Origin: Planctomycetota bacterium
GTDB taxonomy: Bacteria > Planctomycetota > UBA1135 > GCA-002686595
Reading direction: 5' to 3'
DNA: 54,637 bases
Assembly: GCA_002683825.1 (NCBI GenBank)
Contig: NYUD01000051.1
Coordinates: 1 to 54,637 of the forward strand
This document shows positions 28,305 through 38,837 of this stretch, one piece after another (position 1 is the first letter of the stretch; each line of letters starts with the position of its first letter). The translations under genes and the position numbers were made by a program. The notes under the pieces are model-generated. The model was not told the origin of the DNA. It made no database searches and was given only the letters and a program-made list of their open reading frames with translations.

Positions 28305-28441
28305 CCTGATCGCGCGGGGGCCACGCCCAGGGGCGGGCGGTTCCTCGAGCGTGCTCTGATCTGCGGTCCTGGGATCCAGGAGGAGATCACTTCACTGGAG
28401 TTCTGCTGCGGCGTCCGGGATGTTTTCGCCGGACCACCCTC

Positions 28442-29170
28442 TGCACGGCCTTGCCGGATCCCGTAGCGGCCGTCATTCTCGGTGCGGTGTTCACGCTGGC
28501 TGCCGCGGAGTATCCGATCGAGATCACCAGGGTTCGGATCGGGTGGGGTTCGCAGTTTGGAGGGGCGCCCCAATCCCTGGAGGAGGCGATCCGCCTCTAT
28601 CCGGCCGGTCTGCCCAATCCAAGCGCTCCGTAGTTCAGCGGCGCTGGACCGGTGTTGACCGATGGCGTCATCAACGAGTTCGACCTCTCGCTCTTTCCGG
28701 GCGATCGCGTCATCCAATCAGGGCCTTTCACGCTCACCCTGGTGTTCCTCAATACCAACGCCGGTGACTTCTTTGCCCCATGCATCGTGCACGACGGGAA
28801 CGGCTGTAGTTCCGGCCAGAATGTCATCTTCGCGATCCCCGGCGGCCGGGCGAACGCGTGTTCGCTGGGCGTCACGGGCGACTGGCTCTTCGGGGTCCTC
28901 TACCGCAGACTCCCGGGGGCCACGCCCTCGAACGGCAGTGCGGTCAACCCGCTGACGCTTTCCGCTTCAAGCGGTCCTGTCCCGGGCTCTCCGTGGCCGG
29001 TGAATCTGGACTGCTCGGCGCACGCGCACGGCGGGGGCTCGACGACCTTCGTGAACACGCCGTCACTGGATCTGGCCTTCTGTGGCTTCGAGCTGGCAGC
29101 CCAGGGGCTTTGCCTGGGTGATCCGAATCCGCAGTTCTCCAACATGCTCTCCGTCCGCGCCGGTAGCTGA
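28442..29170 (+). pseudogene. Remnant of a secreted planctomycete-type protein, interrupted by an in-frame TAG
   Basis: One reading frame encodes AAEYPIEITRVRIGWGSQFGG, GAPQSLEEAIRLYPAGLPNP, then a TAG at 28631-28633. It resumes without frameshift as FSGAGPVLTDGVINEFDLS, VFLNTNAGDFFAPCIVHDG, GCSSGQNVIFAIPGG, CSLGVTGDWLFGVLYRRLPG and so on to a stop at 29170. The downstream part reads as a single domain needing the upstream part. A CAG-to-TAG change explains the stop. The N-terminal half and signal peptide expected of such secreted proteins are missing: the frame upstream of about 28442 has no plausible start. It is therefore truncated as well as interrupted. Function of the family is unknown to me. 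Stop-codon readthrough is a less likely alternative. Confidence 0.7.
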
Positions 29171-29299
29171 CGGTGCGGGTCCAGCCGAACGACGCTCGGG
29201 CGTAAACCGCAGTGCCCGCATTCCTGGGGAGCCGAGAGCGCTTCCGCCACAGCCGGGCCTCGATCACCTGGCCCGCGAGGCGACCTGCGCCCACGGTAG

Positions 29300-29375
29300 T
29301 GGCTCCCCGAGTAGGACTCGAACCTACGACAATCCGGTTAACAGCCGGATGCTCTACCAGCTGAGCTATCGGGGA
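29300..29375 (-). tRNA. tRNA-Asn (GTT)
   Basis: Read on the minus strand from 29375, the acceptor TCCCCGA pairs with TCGGGGA. The D-arm GCTCAGCTGGTAGAGC, the anticodon loop CTGTTAA with GTT, and the T-arm GGTTCGAGTCC are all canonical. The discriminator is G at 29303 and CCA is encoded at 29302-29300. It lies downstream of gluQ on the same strand. Confidence 0.97.
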
Positions 29376-29411
29376 AGCTGAGCGCAGAATCTAGCGTCGA
29401 GGGGTTTCGAG

Positions 29412-30413
29412 TCAAGGGCTCCGCCCGGACCCTGTTGCCGGTGGCGGGAGAGGATCTTTCAGGGGGACCGCACCTCGAAAGTAGGACTGCTCGTCGGGGC
29501 CGAAGGGAACGGGCCCTTCGGGAAGGCCCTTCAGATCGAAGGTGCGCAGGAGCTCCGGCGCGGAGAGTTCCTCGGAGACGGCTTGCCCGGCCGTGCGGGC
29601 GGCCCAGAAGACCAGGCGGCGGGGGTCCACGCCCGCCGCCCGCAGGCTCGCCAGGGCCAGGTCGCGGTCCCGCTTGGCGAGGCGGCGGCCGGCGGGATCC
29701 ACGACCAGGGGCACGTGGTACCAGCGCGGGTGGGGGAGGTCGAGGGCGCGCTGGAGGTGCCACTGACGCGCGGTGCTCGAGAGCAGATCGTCGCCGCGCA
29801 GGACCTCGGTGACAGCGGCTCGAGCGTCGTCGACGACCACGGCCAGCTGGTAGGCGAAGGTCCGGTCGCGTCGGGCGAGCAGGAAGTCGCCCACGTCCCG
29901 GTGCACGTCGGTCGAGTGGGGGCCGCGGACGCCGTCATCGAGATCCAGCGGGGCGGAAGAGACGCGCAGGCGCAGACCGACCGCGCGATCGGCGAGGCGT
30001 TCGGCGGCCCTTACCGAGGCGTAGCGCCCGCGACAGGTTCCGGCGTAGCGCAACTCACCGCCCTTGTGGGGAGCCGACTGGGCCACTTCGATCTCCTTGC
30101 GGGAACAGGTACAGGCATATGCGCCACCGCTCACGACCAGGCTGGCGAGGGCTTCTTCGTAGGGCTGCAGGTCGTTGCTCTGGTAGGTGGGTGGGCCGTC
30201 CCAATCGATCCCGAGCCACTCCAGGTCGCGCAGGCAGGTGTCGACGAGCTCAGGCTTGGCGCGCGCCCGATCGAGGTCTTCGATTCGAAGCACGATGCGC
30301 CCGCCGCGTGAGCGGACGTGCCACCAGGCCAGGAGGAAGCTCCGCGCGTGGCCGACGTGGAGATAGCCCGTGGGGCTAGGAGCGAGACGCCCGATGATTC
30401 CTGTCAACGACAC
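29412..30413 (-). CDS. gluQ: Glutamyl-Q tRNA(Asp) synthetase
   Basis: About 333 residues. The start is either GTG 30413 or, better supported, TTG 30407, which has GGGAG eight bases upstream and overlaps the stop of the preceding ORF (TTGA). Class I synthetase signatures are GRLAPSPTGYLHVGHARS (HIGH equivalent), LRIEDLDRARA, and RRLAKRDRD in place of KMSKR. The cysteine cluster CTCSRKE...YAGTCRGRY is the GluQ zinc site. It has no C-terminal anticodon-binding domain, as expected for this short paralogue of GluRS. It attaches glutamate to queuosine-34 of tRNA-Asp. dksA, its frequent neighbour elsewhere, is absent here. Confidence 0.9.
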   Translation of the reverse strand: MSLTGIIGRLAPSPTGYLHVGHARSFLLAWWHVRSRGGRIVLRIEDLDRARAKPELVDTCLRDLEWLGIDWDGPPTYQSNDLQPYEEALASLVVSGGAYACTCSRKEIEVAQSAPHKGGELRYAGTCRGRYASVRAAERLADRAVGLRLRVSSAPLDLDDGVRGPHSTDVHRDVGDFLLARRDRTFAYQLAVVVDDARAAVTEVLRGDDLLSSTARQWHLQRALDLPHPRWYHVPLVVDPAGRRLAKRDRDLALASLRAAGVDPRRLVFWAARTAGQAVSEELSAPELLRTFDLKGLPEGPVPFGPDEQSYFRGAVPLKDPLPPPATGSGRSP

Positions 30414-30775
30414 GACTCCCGGGTGATGCTTGAATCGCTGGAGCTGCGGGCCGCGTCCAGGATGGGCTGAACGGTCAAGCCGTCGGTAGGCAGGGCGTAG
30501 CAGGTGAGCATCTCGTAGAGCACCGCCGCGTCGGCGTGGCGGGCAGCGAGGGGTGTCCGTGGGTTGAGGGGCACGGGGGTCGAAATGGGTACGCGATCGG
30601 GCCCGATTTCCAGCCCCGCCTCCGGATCTCCACCGGACCGGGCGACATTCCATTCCCTGCGCGTGCCTCGGCCCCGGTCGGCGTCAAGGCCCGCCAGGGC
30701 GGAGATCTCGTCGTCACCGGCCCGGCGCAGATTGAAATCGTTGATCGGGTACGGCAAAGCTGCTGCCGGGTGCAA
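30404..30775 (-). CDS. Small ORF coupled to gluQ, unknown function
   Basis: 123 residues from a TTG at 30775. I do not recognise it and find no signal peptide or membrane helix. Support comes from strongly G/C-biased third codon positions along its length and from its TGA overlapping the TTG of gluQ as TTGA, a usual coupling arrangement. Also, the region would otherwise be an unexplained 430-base gap between divergent genes. Sequence such as AARHADAAVLYEMLTCYALP could form a helix. Against it: no ribosome binding site is obvious and similarity is unknown. It occupies the space that must also hold the promoter of the divergent acetyltransferase. Confidence 0.4.
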   Translation of the reverse strand: MHPAAALPYPINDFNLRRAGDDEISALAGLDADRGRGTRREWNVARSGGDPEAGLEIGPDRVPISTPVPLNPRTPLAARHADAAVLYEMLTCYALPTDGLTVQPILDAARSSSDSSITRESCR

Positions 30776-30847
30776 GGAACGCCATCGATTGCGGCATTTT
30801 CACAGGGGGGGAGCGAATTTCCAGGAAAGAAAGCTAGCCTGACTACC

Positions 30848-31570
30848 ATGCAACAAGCGACCCCCCACGCGAAACTAGCCGACGAGTTGCCGGATCTGCC
30901 GCGCTGGGTTCCGGCGCGGGGCCTGCTCCTGTCCGCTCGTTGCGAGATTCTGATCCCTCCGGAGAGCCGGCGCGGCGGCGGCCATTTTCTTCTGGATGAG
31001 GGGCGGCCCCTGGCCTGCGCCATCGGGCGTCCGGTCGCCTCGGTGGTGCGCTCTTTCCTCGATCGGGTGGAAGGCCCCTACCACGTGCTGGCGCCGCAGG
31101 AAACCGCGGAACACCTGCGCACCCTTTTGCCCGGCTGGAGCGAGTCCCCCTTGACCGTGTACGTCCATCCCAATCCCGCCACCATGGCCCTGGGGCCTCA
31201 CCCGATCCGGATTGTCACCCGGGGGGATATAGATCTGTTGGTCAACGTGGAACCGGCCGTTCGCGCCCAGGTCGAACGCACCCTCGACTTCGCACAGGTT
31301 TGCGTCGCTTTCGACGGCGAGCGCGCGGTCGCTTTTTGCTCGTCCCTGTACGAGACCGAGGCCTGGTGGGACGTCGAGCTGCACACGATCGAGAGCTACC
31401 GGCGTCGCGGCTACGCTACCTCCGCAGCAGCCGGGTTGGTTCGGCACATGGTCACTCTGGGCAAGAAGCCCGCCTGGGGCGCACTCGAATCCAGCCGCGT
31501 CGCGTCGAGGATGGCGGTCAGGCACGGCTTTCGCGCCGTCGACCGCATGGTCCTCTTCGCCGTCGAATAG
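30848..31570 (+). CDS. GNAT-family acetyltransferase
   Basis: 240 residues from ATG 30848; the longer in-frame extension runs into the region upstream of gluQ and lacks similarity. The C-terminal third has the acetyl-CoA loop ESYRRRGYATSAAAGLVRHM (R/Q-x-x-G-x-G/A type) preceded by CVAFDGERAVAFCSSLYET and WDVELHT strands, and followed by WGALESSRVASRMAVRHGF, the usual end of a GNAT fold in small-molecule or tRNA-related acetyltransferases. The N-terminal 110 residues are a less conserved domain. The substrate is unknown. Its stop and the stop of convergent ahcY are separated by one base. Confidence 0.78.
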   Translation: MQQATPHAKLADELPDLPRWVPARGLLLSARCEILIPPESRRGGGHFLLDEGRPLACAIGRPVASVVRSFLDRVEGPYHVLAPQETAEHLRTLLPGWSESPLTVYVHPNPATMALGPHPIRIVTRGDIDLLVNVEPAVRAQVERTLDFAQVCVAFDGERAVAFCSSLYETEAWWDVELHTIESYRRRGYATSAAAGLVRHMVTLGKKPAWGALESSRVASRMAVRHGFRAVDRMVLFAVE

Positions 31571-31571
31571 C

Positions 31572-33083
<1,512 letters not shown>

Positions 33084-33129
33084 TCAGGTCCGGAAGAGAG
33101 AACTGCTGTGGGGGCCTGCGAAGGGGCTT

Positions 33130-35301
33130 CTAGAACTCGATCGCCGTGATTCTCTTGACGCGGACCCGAATGGTGCTGTTTGGCAGTTCGATCGTCACCT
33201 CGTCGCCGGCCGTCCTGCCGAGCATTCCCGCCGCGAGGGGCGAGCGGTAGGAGACTCGCTTTTCACCGTCCGCATCCCAGGGGCCCAGCACCTGGATTTC
33301 GTGTTCGCTTTCATCGTCCAGCTGGACGTAGCGCACCTTGGTTCCCGGGGCCACCGTCTTGTCCGGAATGACCGCGTTCTCGAGCAATTGGGCCGAACGG
33401 ATGGCCTCCTCGAGTTCCATGGCGCGCTGGGTCAGGTGGCGCTGGTCTTCGAGGGCTGCTTCCCATTCCGCGTTTTCGGAAAGGTCGCCAAAGGAGGCGG
33501 CACGTCCGATCGCTTCGGAATTTTCAGGGATCTTGATGTCGAGCAGAATCCGTAGCTCTTCCTCGCGCGCGACGAGGGCCTCGCGAGTCGTCCAGATGAT
33601 GCTGCCCTCCCAGAAGGGACGATCTTCACCACGGAAGATCACCGGTGAGATGCCGATGGCGATCTTCGTGAACATGCGATCGATACTTCGGTCGACACCG
33701 GCCTCGATCATCGAGGCCAGGCCGCGCATGGTCTCCACATCGCACTTCCCCAGGAGCAGGGGGAGCAACGGTTTCTTGCCCTCGGCGAGAACCGTAGCGA
33801 GGCGGTTGCGTGCGCGAACGAGGTCGTTGTTCGACCCGGGGGCGCGCTGGAGGAAGACCGCCAGCTGCAGAAGACACTGCGCCCGCTGCGGGGGAGGCAA
33901 GAGCGGTTTCGCGAGGTCCGTGCCCTCGATCTTTTCGGCCAACAGGACGAGTAGGCCCGGGTTGCGCGTCGGTCGCGCGAGCAGCGTGCCGTAGTGGGCG
34001 ACCAGGGTCTCCGAGCGATCGTTTTCGAACAGAGCGTCGACCAACCCGCGAATCATGCCCGGCGCTGCATGAGGAAGGTTCTCCGAGGCCTCATCCAGCC
34101 ACGTGTCCGGTGCTGCAGCCTGGAAGAGTTCGATGCAGCGCTCCTGGTCCCGCAGACCCGGAACGAGGCTGAAGAGCTGCCAGAGTTTCGGCGCCGCCCC
34201 CGGAGCGTGGGGCGGTTCCGCGCGCGCTTGCTCGATCGTGGTCTTCAGCTCCGGAGGTATTTCACCGACAGCCTCGCGCAGGAAGATCCAGGCCGCCAAC
34301 CGTTGCGGCAGGCGCGCGTCATCGTGCGAAACCAGTTCGCTCAGGGCTTCGAGGGCGGCGATTCTCACACTCTCTGCAACGCCCTCGCCGCCCACGATTG
34401 AACGCACGCGCGTCAAGGCTTCGCCGAGATCCCGCGATCGCAGGAGCTGGCGTTTCAAGGCCTGCGCCGGATCCTCCGCCGTGTGCAGCAAGCGGACGAC
34501 ACGTTTGGTCGCCGGCCCGGAGAGTTCGAACCATTCGCTTTGTTCGGCGAGTTTCTGAGCCTTGCGCCAAAAAGCGGTGAATTTCGCGCCGTCGACCCCG
34601 AGCGTGATCATGGCGAGCTTGATCCCGGCGTGGTTGACCTTGCCGCCGGCCTTGACGACAACCCAGCGCAGGATCTGGAGCGGCTCCTCCTTCAGAAGTT
34701 CTCGCAACTTGTCGGGGTCCTCGACCACCAGGCAGCGCATGTCGTCGGTCGCGAGCATCTCGAAAATGTCGACCGCCGTAGTGAACGGAAAGCGGTCCTT
34801 GCGGCCGCTCAAGAAGCGGATGTGCGCTTCCTGTTCGGACTGGTCCATCTTCTCGATGCGACCCAGTCCCCAGCCCTTGGCGTGGTAGACGATGCGCCCT
34901 TCGACCAGCGCGAGGAGCTTGTCCATCGAGCGCCAGGACTTGCGGATGTCGGGCACGTTATCCCGAAAGTCTGCAATCGAGCAGTAGGTTTCCCAGAAGT
35001 CCTCGGAACTCCAGGCGGCGGTGGCGGTGGCGAAGAGCGGCTTGGCGAGTTCACCTGGTGATCCACCGGCGAGGAGGCTGGCTCCCAGGAGTTGTGCCGC
35101 TTCGGCGGGGGAATCGTTTGCCGCCAGCATCTCCGCGTGGTCGCGGATCAGCGATGTGATGCGGGGCAGTTCGCGTTTGCTGGCGGCCGCGCTCACCGCT
35201 TCGAGGGCCGGTCCGACTTCCCCACCTTCGGCGGCGTGGGTCGTCCAGGCATCCTCTAGTTCAGCCCATTTTTTGTTGCGAATCAGTCCCGCGAGACTCA
35301 T
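33130..35301 (-). CDS. greA: GreA/GreB-type transcript cleavage factor fused to a large helical N-terminal domain
   Basis: 723 residues from ATG 35301, with AGGGGA ten bases upstream. The last ~155 residues are a GreA: coiled-coil with the acidic tip FGDLSENAEW (about residue 605), then LLENAVIPDKTVAPGTKVRYVQ, and the C-terminal KRVSYRSPLAAGMLGRTAGDEVTIELP. Ordinary GreA is about 158 residues. The preceding ~565 residues are mostly helical, including a short WGLGRIEKMD strand motif and possible TPR/HEAT-like repeats. Similar GreA fusions with long N-terminal helical extensions occur in spirochaetes and some other phyla. It rescues backtracked RNA polymerase; the extension might bind polymerase or other partners. 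No separate greA is visible here. Confidence 0.88.
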   Translation of the reverse strand: MSLAGLIRNKKWAELEDAWTTHAAEGGEVGPALEAVSAAASKRELPRITSLIRDHAEMLAANDSPAEAAQLLGASLLAGGSPGELAKPLFATATAAWSSEDFWETYCSIADFRDNVPDIRKSWRSMDKLLALVEGRIVYHAKGWGLGRIEKMDQSEQEAHIRFLSGRKDRFPFTTAVDIFEMLATDDMRCLVVEDPDKLRELLKEEPLQILRWVVVKAGGKVNHAGIKLAMITLGVDGAKFTAFWRKAQKLAEQSEWFELSGPATKRVVRLLHTAEDPAQALKRQLLRSRDLGEALTRVRSIVGGEGVAESVRIAALEALSELVSHDDARLPQRLAAWIFLREAVGEIPPELKTTIEQARAEPPHAPGAAPKLWQLFSLVPGLRDQERCIELFQAAAPDTWLDEASENLPHAAPGMIRGLVDALFENDRSETLVAHYGTLLARPTRNPGLLVLLAEKIEGTDLAKPLLPPPQRAQCLLQLAVFLQRAPGSNNDLVRARNRLATVLAEGKKPLLPLLLGKCDVETMRGLASMIEAGVDRSIDRMFTKIAIGISPVIFRGEDRPFWEGSIIWTTREALVAREEELRILLDIKIPENSEAIGRAASFGDLSENAEWEAALEDQRHLTQRAMELEEAIRSAQLLENAVIPDKTVAPGTKVRYVQLDDESEHEIQVLGPWDADGEKRVSYRSPLAAGMLGRTAGDEVTIELPNSTIRVRVKRITAIEF

Positions 35302-35538
35302 TTACGAGTGTCCCCTAGTTTGGAAAGAGAGCGCAACAGCATGCCGTGGACCGGCCTCCGCCGGAAGCAGCGAACAACATCTTTAACGGGGGAGTCGCTC
35401 CGTCACCGGCCCGAATCGGGCTACTAGACGGCTACATGCCTACCGCTGCCCGTGTGAGCGCCTTACCATTCGCCGGGAGCCGGACACCGTGACATGCGGC
35501 TTACGGAGCGGCCGGCCTCCGGCCCACGGGCCCTCATC

Positions 35539-37626
35539 ATGCTGAAAACGACCCTTTCCCTCGCCCTGTACCTGGTTCTCCCTTCCGGAGGGGAGCTCGC
35601 GGGCCTGCATCGCTCCCAGGAGCGGACCGCCTTCGTCGGCGCCACCGTGCACACCATGGTGCCCGGTGAAACCCCGCGGATCCTGACGTTGGTCCTGGAG
35701 GGCGAGCGCATCGTGGCCCTGGCCGAGGACCTGGAACTGGCCCCTGGGACGCGTCAAATCGATGTGGCCGGCCGGCACATCGTGCCTGGTTTGATCGACG
35801 CCTACGCGCATTTCGATCCGGACCACGACGCTCTCTACACGGCGGTCGGCGTGACCTGCGTGCGCGACGTGGGGGGCGATCGCCTGCCCCTGCTGTTGGC
35901 CCGCGAGCCCCGGCACAGAAACCGTATTCCCGGACCGGCGCTATTGACTGCGGGGGCGCTCATCGGTGGGGATCCGCCGGTCACGCCGCAGGCGGTCTCG
36001 CTCCAGAACGAGCACTCCGCCGAGAAATTTCTGCCCATCCTCTTCGACGAAGAGGTCGATTTCCTCTCGATCCATCCCAGCCTGCCGCCCACCGCCTGGC
36101 GCAAGACGATCGAGCTCGCCCATGCGCAAGATCTCGAAGTCTGGGGGCCCCCTCCGGCCGGACAGACGATAGGCGAGGCCATCGCCGCGGGTCAGGACGG
36201 CTTTCACTTTCTCGATGGGTTGAAGCCCGACGGTGTCTCCTGGGACATCGTCCAGGGCGCGGCGTTTCGACCGGCCGTGGCGGCCCTCAAGGACTCCAAA
36301 CGTCCGTTGGTCCCGCTCCTCGTCGTGAGTGCGATACTTCTCGAGAATCAGGGCCAAGGCGCAGCCCACCTGAGCTTGCTGGATCTCCTGGACCCGATCT
36401 ACGAGAGCTGGTGGAAGGCGGAACTCGCCGATCGCATCGAGTTGATGAGCCCCGAGAACCGTACGCGCGTCCAGCGCATGCTCGACAAGAAGACCCAGCT
36501 CGTCGGCGACCTGGCCCGGGAAGGGGTGACGCTCCTGCCCGGCTCCGCCGGAGCGCAGCCGTGGTTGTTTCCCGGACAGGCCCTGCATCGGGAGCTCGCC
36601 CTCTGGGTCGAGGCCGGCATGCCCCGCGGCGAGGTCCTGCAGAGGGCCACCCGCGGTGCAGCGCAGGCTCTCGGTCTGGAAGGGGAGCGTGGAGCCCTGT
36701 TCGTCGGGGCGCTCGCCGATCTCATCTGTGTGTCCGCGGATCCGCGCGAAGACCTGGGTGTGCTGCTCGATCCCGACTACGTCTGCGTCCGCGGGCGGGT
36801 TCTCGAACGGCGTGATCTCGCGGACCTCTTGGAAACCCTGGCAGCCCGAAAAAGGGCCCTCAGGTCGGATCTCCAGCGCCCCCTCGAGATCGCCGCTCCG
36901 CCGGGGCCGCGCACCTTCGGAGAGCAGCAGGAAGCGTCTGTCGAGAGCGGGGATGCTCTGGTTCTCGACGGCACGGTCGAGACGCGCCTGCTCGGACAGC
37001 GCATCAGTGGTGAACGCTTTCAGGTCTGGCAGCTCGCCGGAGGCGGTACCGGCTATTGCGGCCGCATCCGCTACCCGTCCGCGGACCAGAACGTGGAGCG
37101 CGAAGTCGTGGTCATCCAGGTCCTGCACGCCGGCGAACTGCAAAGCTGCTACGCGACCCTACGGCAGGCCGACATGGTCTTGGAGTCGTGCGGCCTCTGG
37201 GTGGCCGGCACGTGGCGCACACGGACCCGGTTCAACGGGCAACCTCTGAGGGAGAACGAGTCCATCGGGACCCATCCTCGCTGCGTGGACCTCAGCAGCG
37301 TGACCTCGCTCTTGATCTTGGGGCAGACCGAGCTCGGTGCAAGAATTCCCGTCCTGCACATGCGCGAAGGACTGGAAGTCGACAGCGTGACCTGGATGAG
37401 CGAGCTCGATGACAGGGGCAACCATCAGGTACGGACCCCTTTCGGTCAGCTGGCCTTCCGCTTGAACGAAAAGGGGGCTCCGGAGCGAGTCATGCAGCGA
37501 CGCGGTACGGGCGTGCTTGAGACCAGCCTCCGGGATTTTGATGCCTTCGGTGGGGGGGGCCTGCCGCTGCCTCCCGCCAAGAAGGCCGCCCCGGCGAGCG
37601 CCTCCGGCGAGGCTGAAGAAGACTAG
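35539..37626 (+). CDS. Exported amidohydrolase-fold protein with degenerate metal site
   Basis: 695 residues from ATG 35539, preceding a signal peptide (MLKTTLSLALYLVLPSGGE); an earlier GTG/ATG at 35494 adds 15 residues. The amidohydrolase frame is clear: FVGATVHTMVPGE...ILTLVLEGERIVAL, DVAGRHIVPGLIDAYAHFD, VTCVRDVGG, and a C-terminal GALFVGALADLICVSADPREDLGVL. However, the DxHxH metal motif reads DAYAH (Y89, H91), and the GTD-type aspartate region reads LLPGSAGAQ. Residues 430-695 are an extra domain of beta character. It is therefore probably not a standard metallo-hydrolase. It is followed by a Dus gene 9 bases downstream on the same strand. Confidence 0.75.
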   Translation: MLKTTLSLALYLVLPSGGELAGLHRSQERTAFVGATVHTMVPGETPRILTLVLEGERIVALAEDLELAPGTRQIDVAGRHIVPGLIDAYAHFDPDHDALYTAVGVTCVRDVGGDRLPLLLAREPRHRNRIPGPALLTAGALIGGDPPVTPQAVSLQNEHSAEKFLPILFDEEVDFLSIHPSLPPTAWRKTIELAHAQDLEVWGPPPAGQTIGEAIAAGQDGFHFLDGLKPDGVSWDIVQGAAFRPAVAALKDSKRPLVPLLVVSAILLENQGQGAAHLSLLDLLDPIYESWWKAELADRIELMSPENRTRVQRMLDKKTQLVGDLAREGVTLLPGSAGAQPWLFPGQALHRELALWVEAGMPRGEVLQRATRGAAQALGLEGERGALFVGALADLICVSADPREDLGVLLDPDYVCVRGRVLERRDLADLLETLAARKRALRSDLQRPLEIAAPPGPRTFGEQQEASVESGDALVLDGTVETRLLGQRISGERFQVWQLAGGGTGYCGRIRYPSADQNVEREVVVIQVLHAGELQSCYATLRQADMVLESCGLWVAGTWRTRTRFNGQPLRENESIGTHPRCVDLSSVTSLLILGQTELGARIPVLHMREGLEVDSVTWMSELDDRGNHQVRTPFGQLAFRLNEKGAPERVMQRRGTGVLETSLRDFDAFGGGGLPLPPAKKAAPASASGEAEED

Positions 37627-37635
37627 ACAACCGTC

Positions 37636-38832
37636 ATGGAGCGCATCGCCAGTCCCGAAAACCAGGAGGTCGAACCGGCCCGTGCGGGAGAGTTTGCACC
37701 CCTCGAGCTGGGGCCCCTGCGCGTGTGGCCGCCGGTGGTCCTGGCCCCGATGGCCGGCGTCACCAACTATCCTTTCCGGCGTCTGTGCCGCAACTTCGGT
37801 GCGGGGCTCTACATCTCGGAGATGATCACGGCCCGCGGATACCTCATGGGCAATCGCCTCACGCGTTTGCTGGCGAGTTCGCAACCCGACGAGGAACCCC
37901 GTTCGGTGCAGATCTACGGGGTCGATCCGATCGACGTCTACGAGATCTCGCGTGAACTGGTGTCCGAGGGGGTCGAGCACATCGACATGAACTTCGGTTG
38001 TCCGGTGCCGAAGGTCACCCGCTCGGGAGGAGGCAGCGCCGTTCCGCTGAAGCCGAAGCTCCTGGCCCGTCTCGTCGGGGCCGCCGTGCGGGGGGCCGGT
38101 GAGGTGCCCGTCACCATCAAGGTGCGCAAGGGGATCGACGATCGGCTGCAGACCTACCTCGACGCCGGTCGCGTCGCCCAGGAGGAGGGCGCCTGCGCGA
38201 TCGGCTTGCACGCGCGCACGGCCGCCCAGCTCTACTCAGGCGAAGCCGATTGGGATGCGATCGGCCGGCTGGTCGGTCACGTCTCCATCCCGGTCCTGGG
38301 CAACGGTGACATCTGGGAAGCCTGGGATGCGCTGCGCATGCTGCGGCAGACCGGCTGCGCCGGAGCGATCGTCGGCCGGGGTTGCCTGGGACGGCCCTGG
38401 TTGTTTCGCGAACTGGCAGAGGTTTTCGACGGACGAGAGCCGGGTCCGCCGCCCAACTTCGCAGAGGTGTGCGAGATCCTCTTCGACCACGCTGAGCTCG
38501 TGATCGATTTCTTCGGCGAAACGAACGGCATCCGCCAGCTGCGCAAGTGGTGCACCTGGTACACGATCGGTTTTCGCCACTCCGCTCGGGCGCGCGGCGA
38601 ACTCGTGCGCGTGAACTCCCTCGCCGAGATCCGCACGATTCTCGCCCGTGGCGACCCGGACGAACCCTTCCCGCCGGCCGCCCTGCGGGCACACCGGGCC
38701 AAGGGCGGGCGTACGCAAAGAGTCGTCCTGCCCGAGGGCTACCTCGAGAGCCGGGGCGACGACACGCCGCCCCGCGGGCCGCGCACGCCGGCGGAAATCG
38801 ATGCCTTCGAGAAAGCGCTGCGCGGCGGCTGA
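37636..38832 (+). CDS. dusB: tRNA-dihydrouridine synthase
   Basis: 398 residues from ATG 37636. The FMN-binding TIM barrel is evident: VVLAPMAGVTNYPFRRLCR, SVQIYGVDPIDVYEISREL, the catalytic-cysteine motif HIDMNFGCPVPKVTRSGGGSA, PVTIKVRKGIDD, GLHARTAAQLYSGEADWD, PVLGNGDIWEAWDALRML, and GAIVGRGCLGRPWLF. This is the DusB/NifR3 subfamily. It reduces specific uridines in tRNA to dihydrouridine. The C-terminal ~60 residues are an Arg-rich extension not found in E. coli DusB. The stop is five bases before the GTG of the flavoprotein gene, so the two are probably one transcript. Confidence 0.93.
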   Translation: MERIASPENQEVEPARAGEFAPLELGPLRVWPPVVLAPMAGVTNYPFRRLCRNFGAGLYISEMITARGYLMGNRLTRLLASSQPDEEPRSVQIYGVDPIDVYEISRELVSEGVEHIDMNFGCPVPKVTRSGGGSAVPLKPKLLARLVGAAVRGAGEVPVTIKVRKGIDDRLQTYLDAGRVAQEEGACAIGLHARTAAQLYSGEADWDAIGRLVGHVSIPVLGNGDIWEAWDALRMLRQTGCAGAIVGRGCLGRPWLFRELAEVFDGREPGPPPNFAEVCEILFDHAELVIDFFGETNGIRQLRKWCTWYTIGFRHSARARGELVRVNSLAEIRTILARGDPDEPFPPAALRAHRAKGGRTQRVVLPEGYLESRGDDTPPRGPRTPAEIDAFEKALRGG

Positions 38833-38837
38833 AACAC

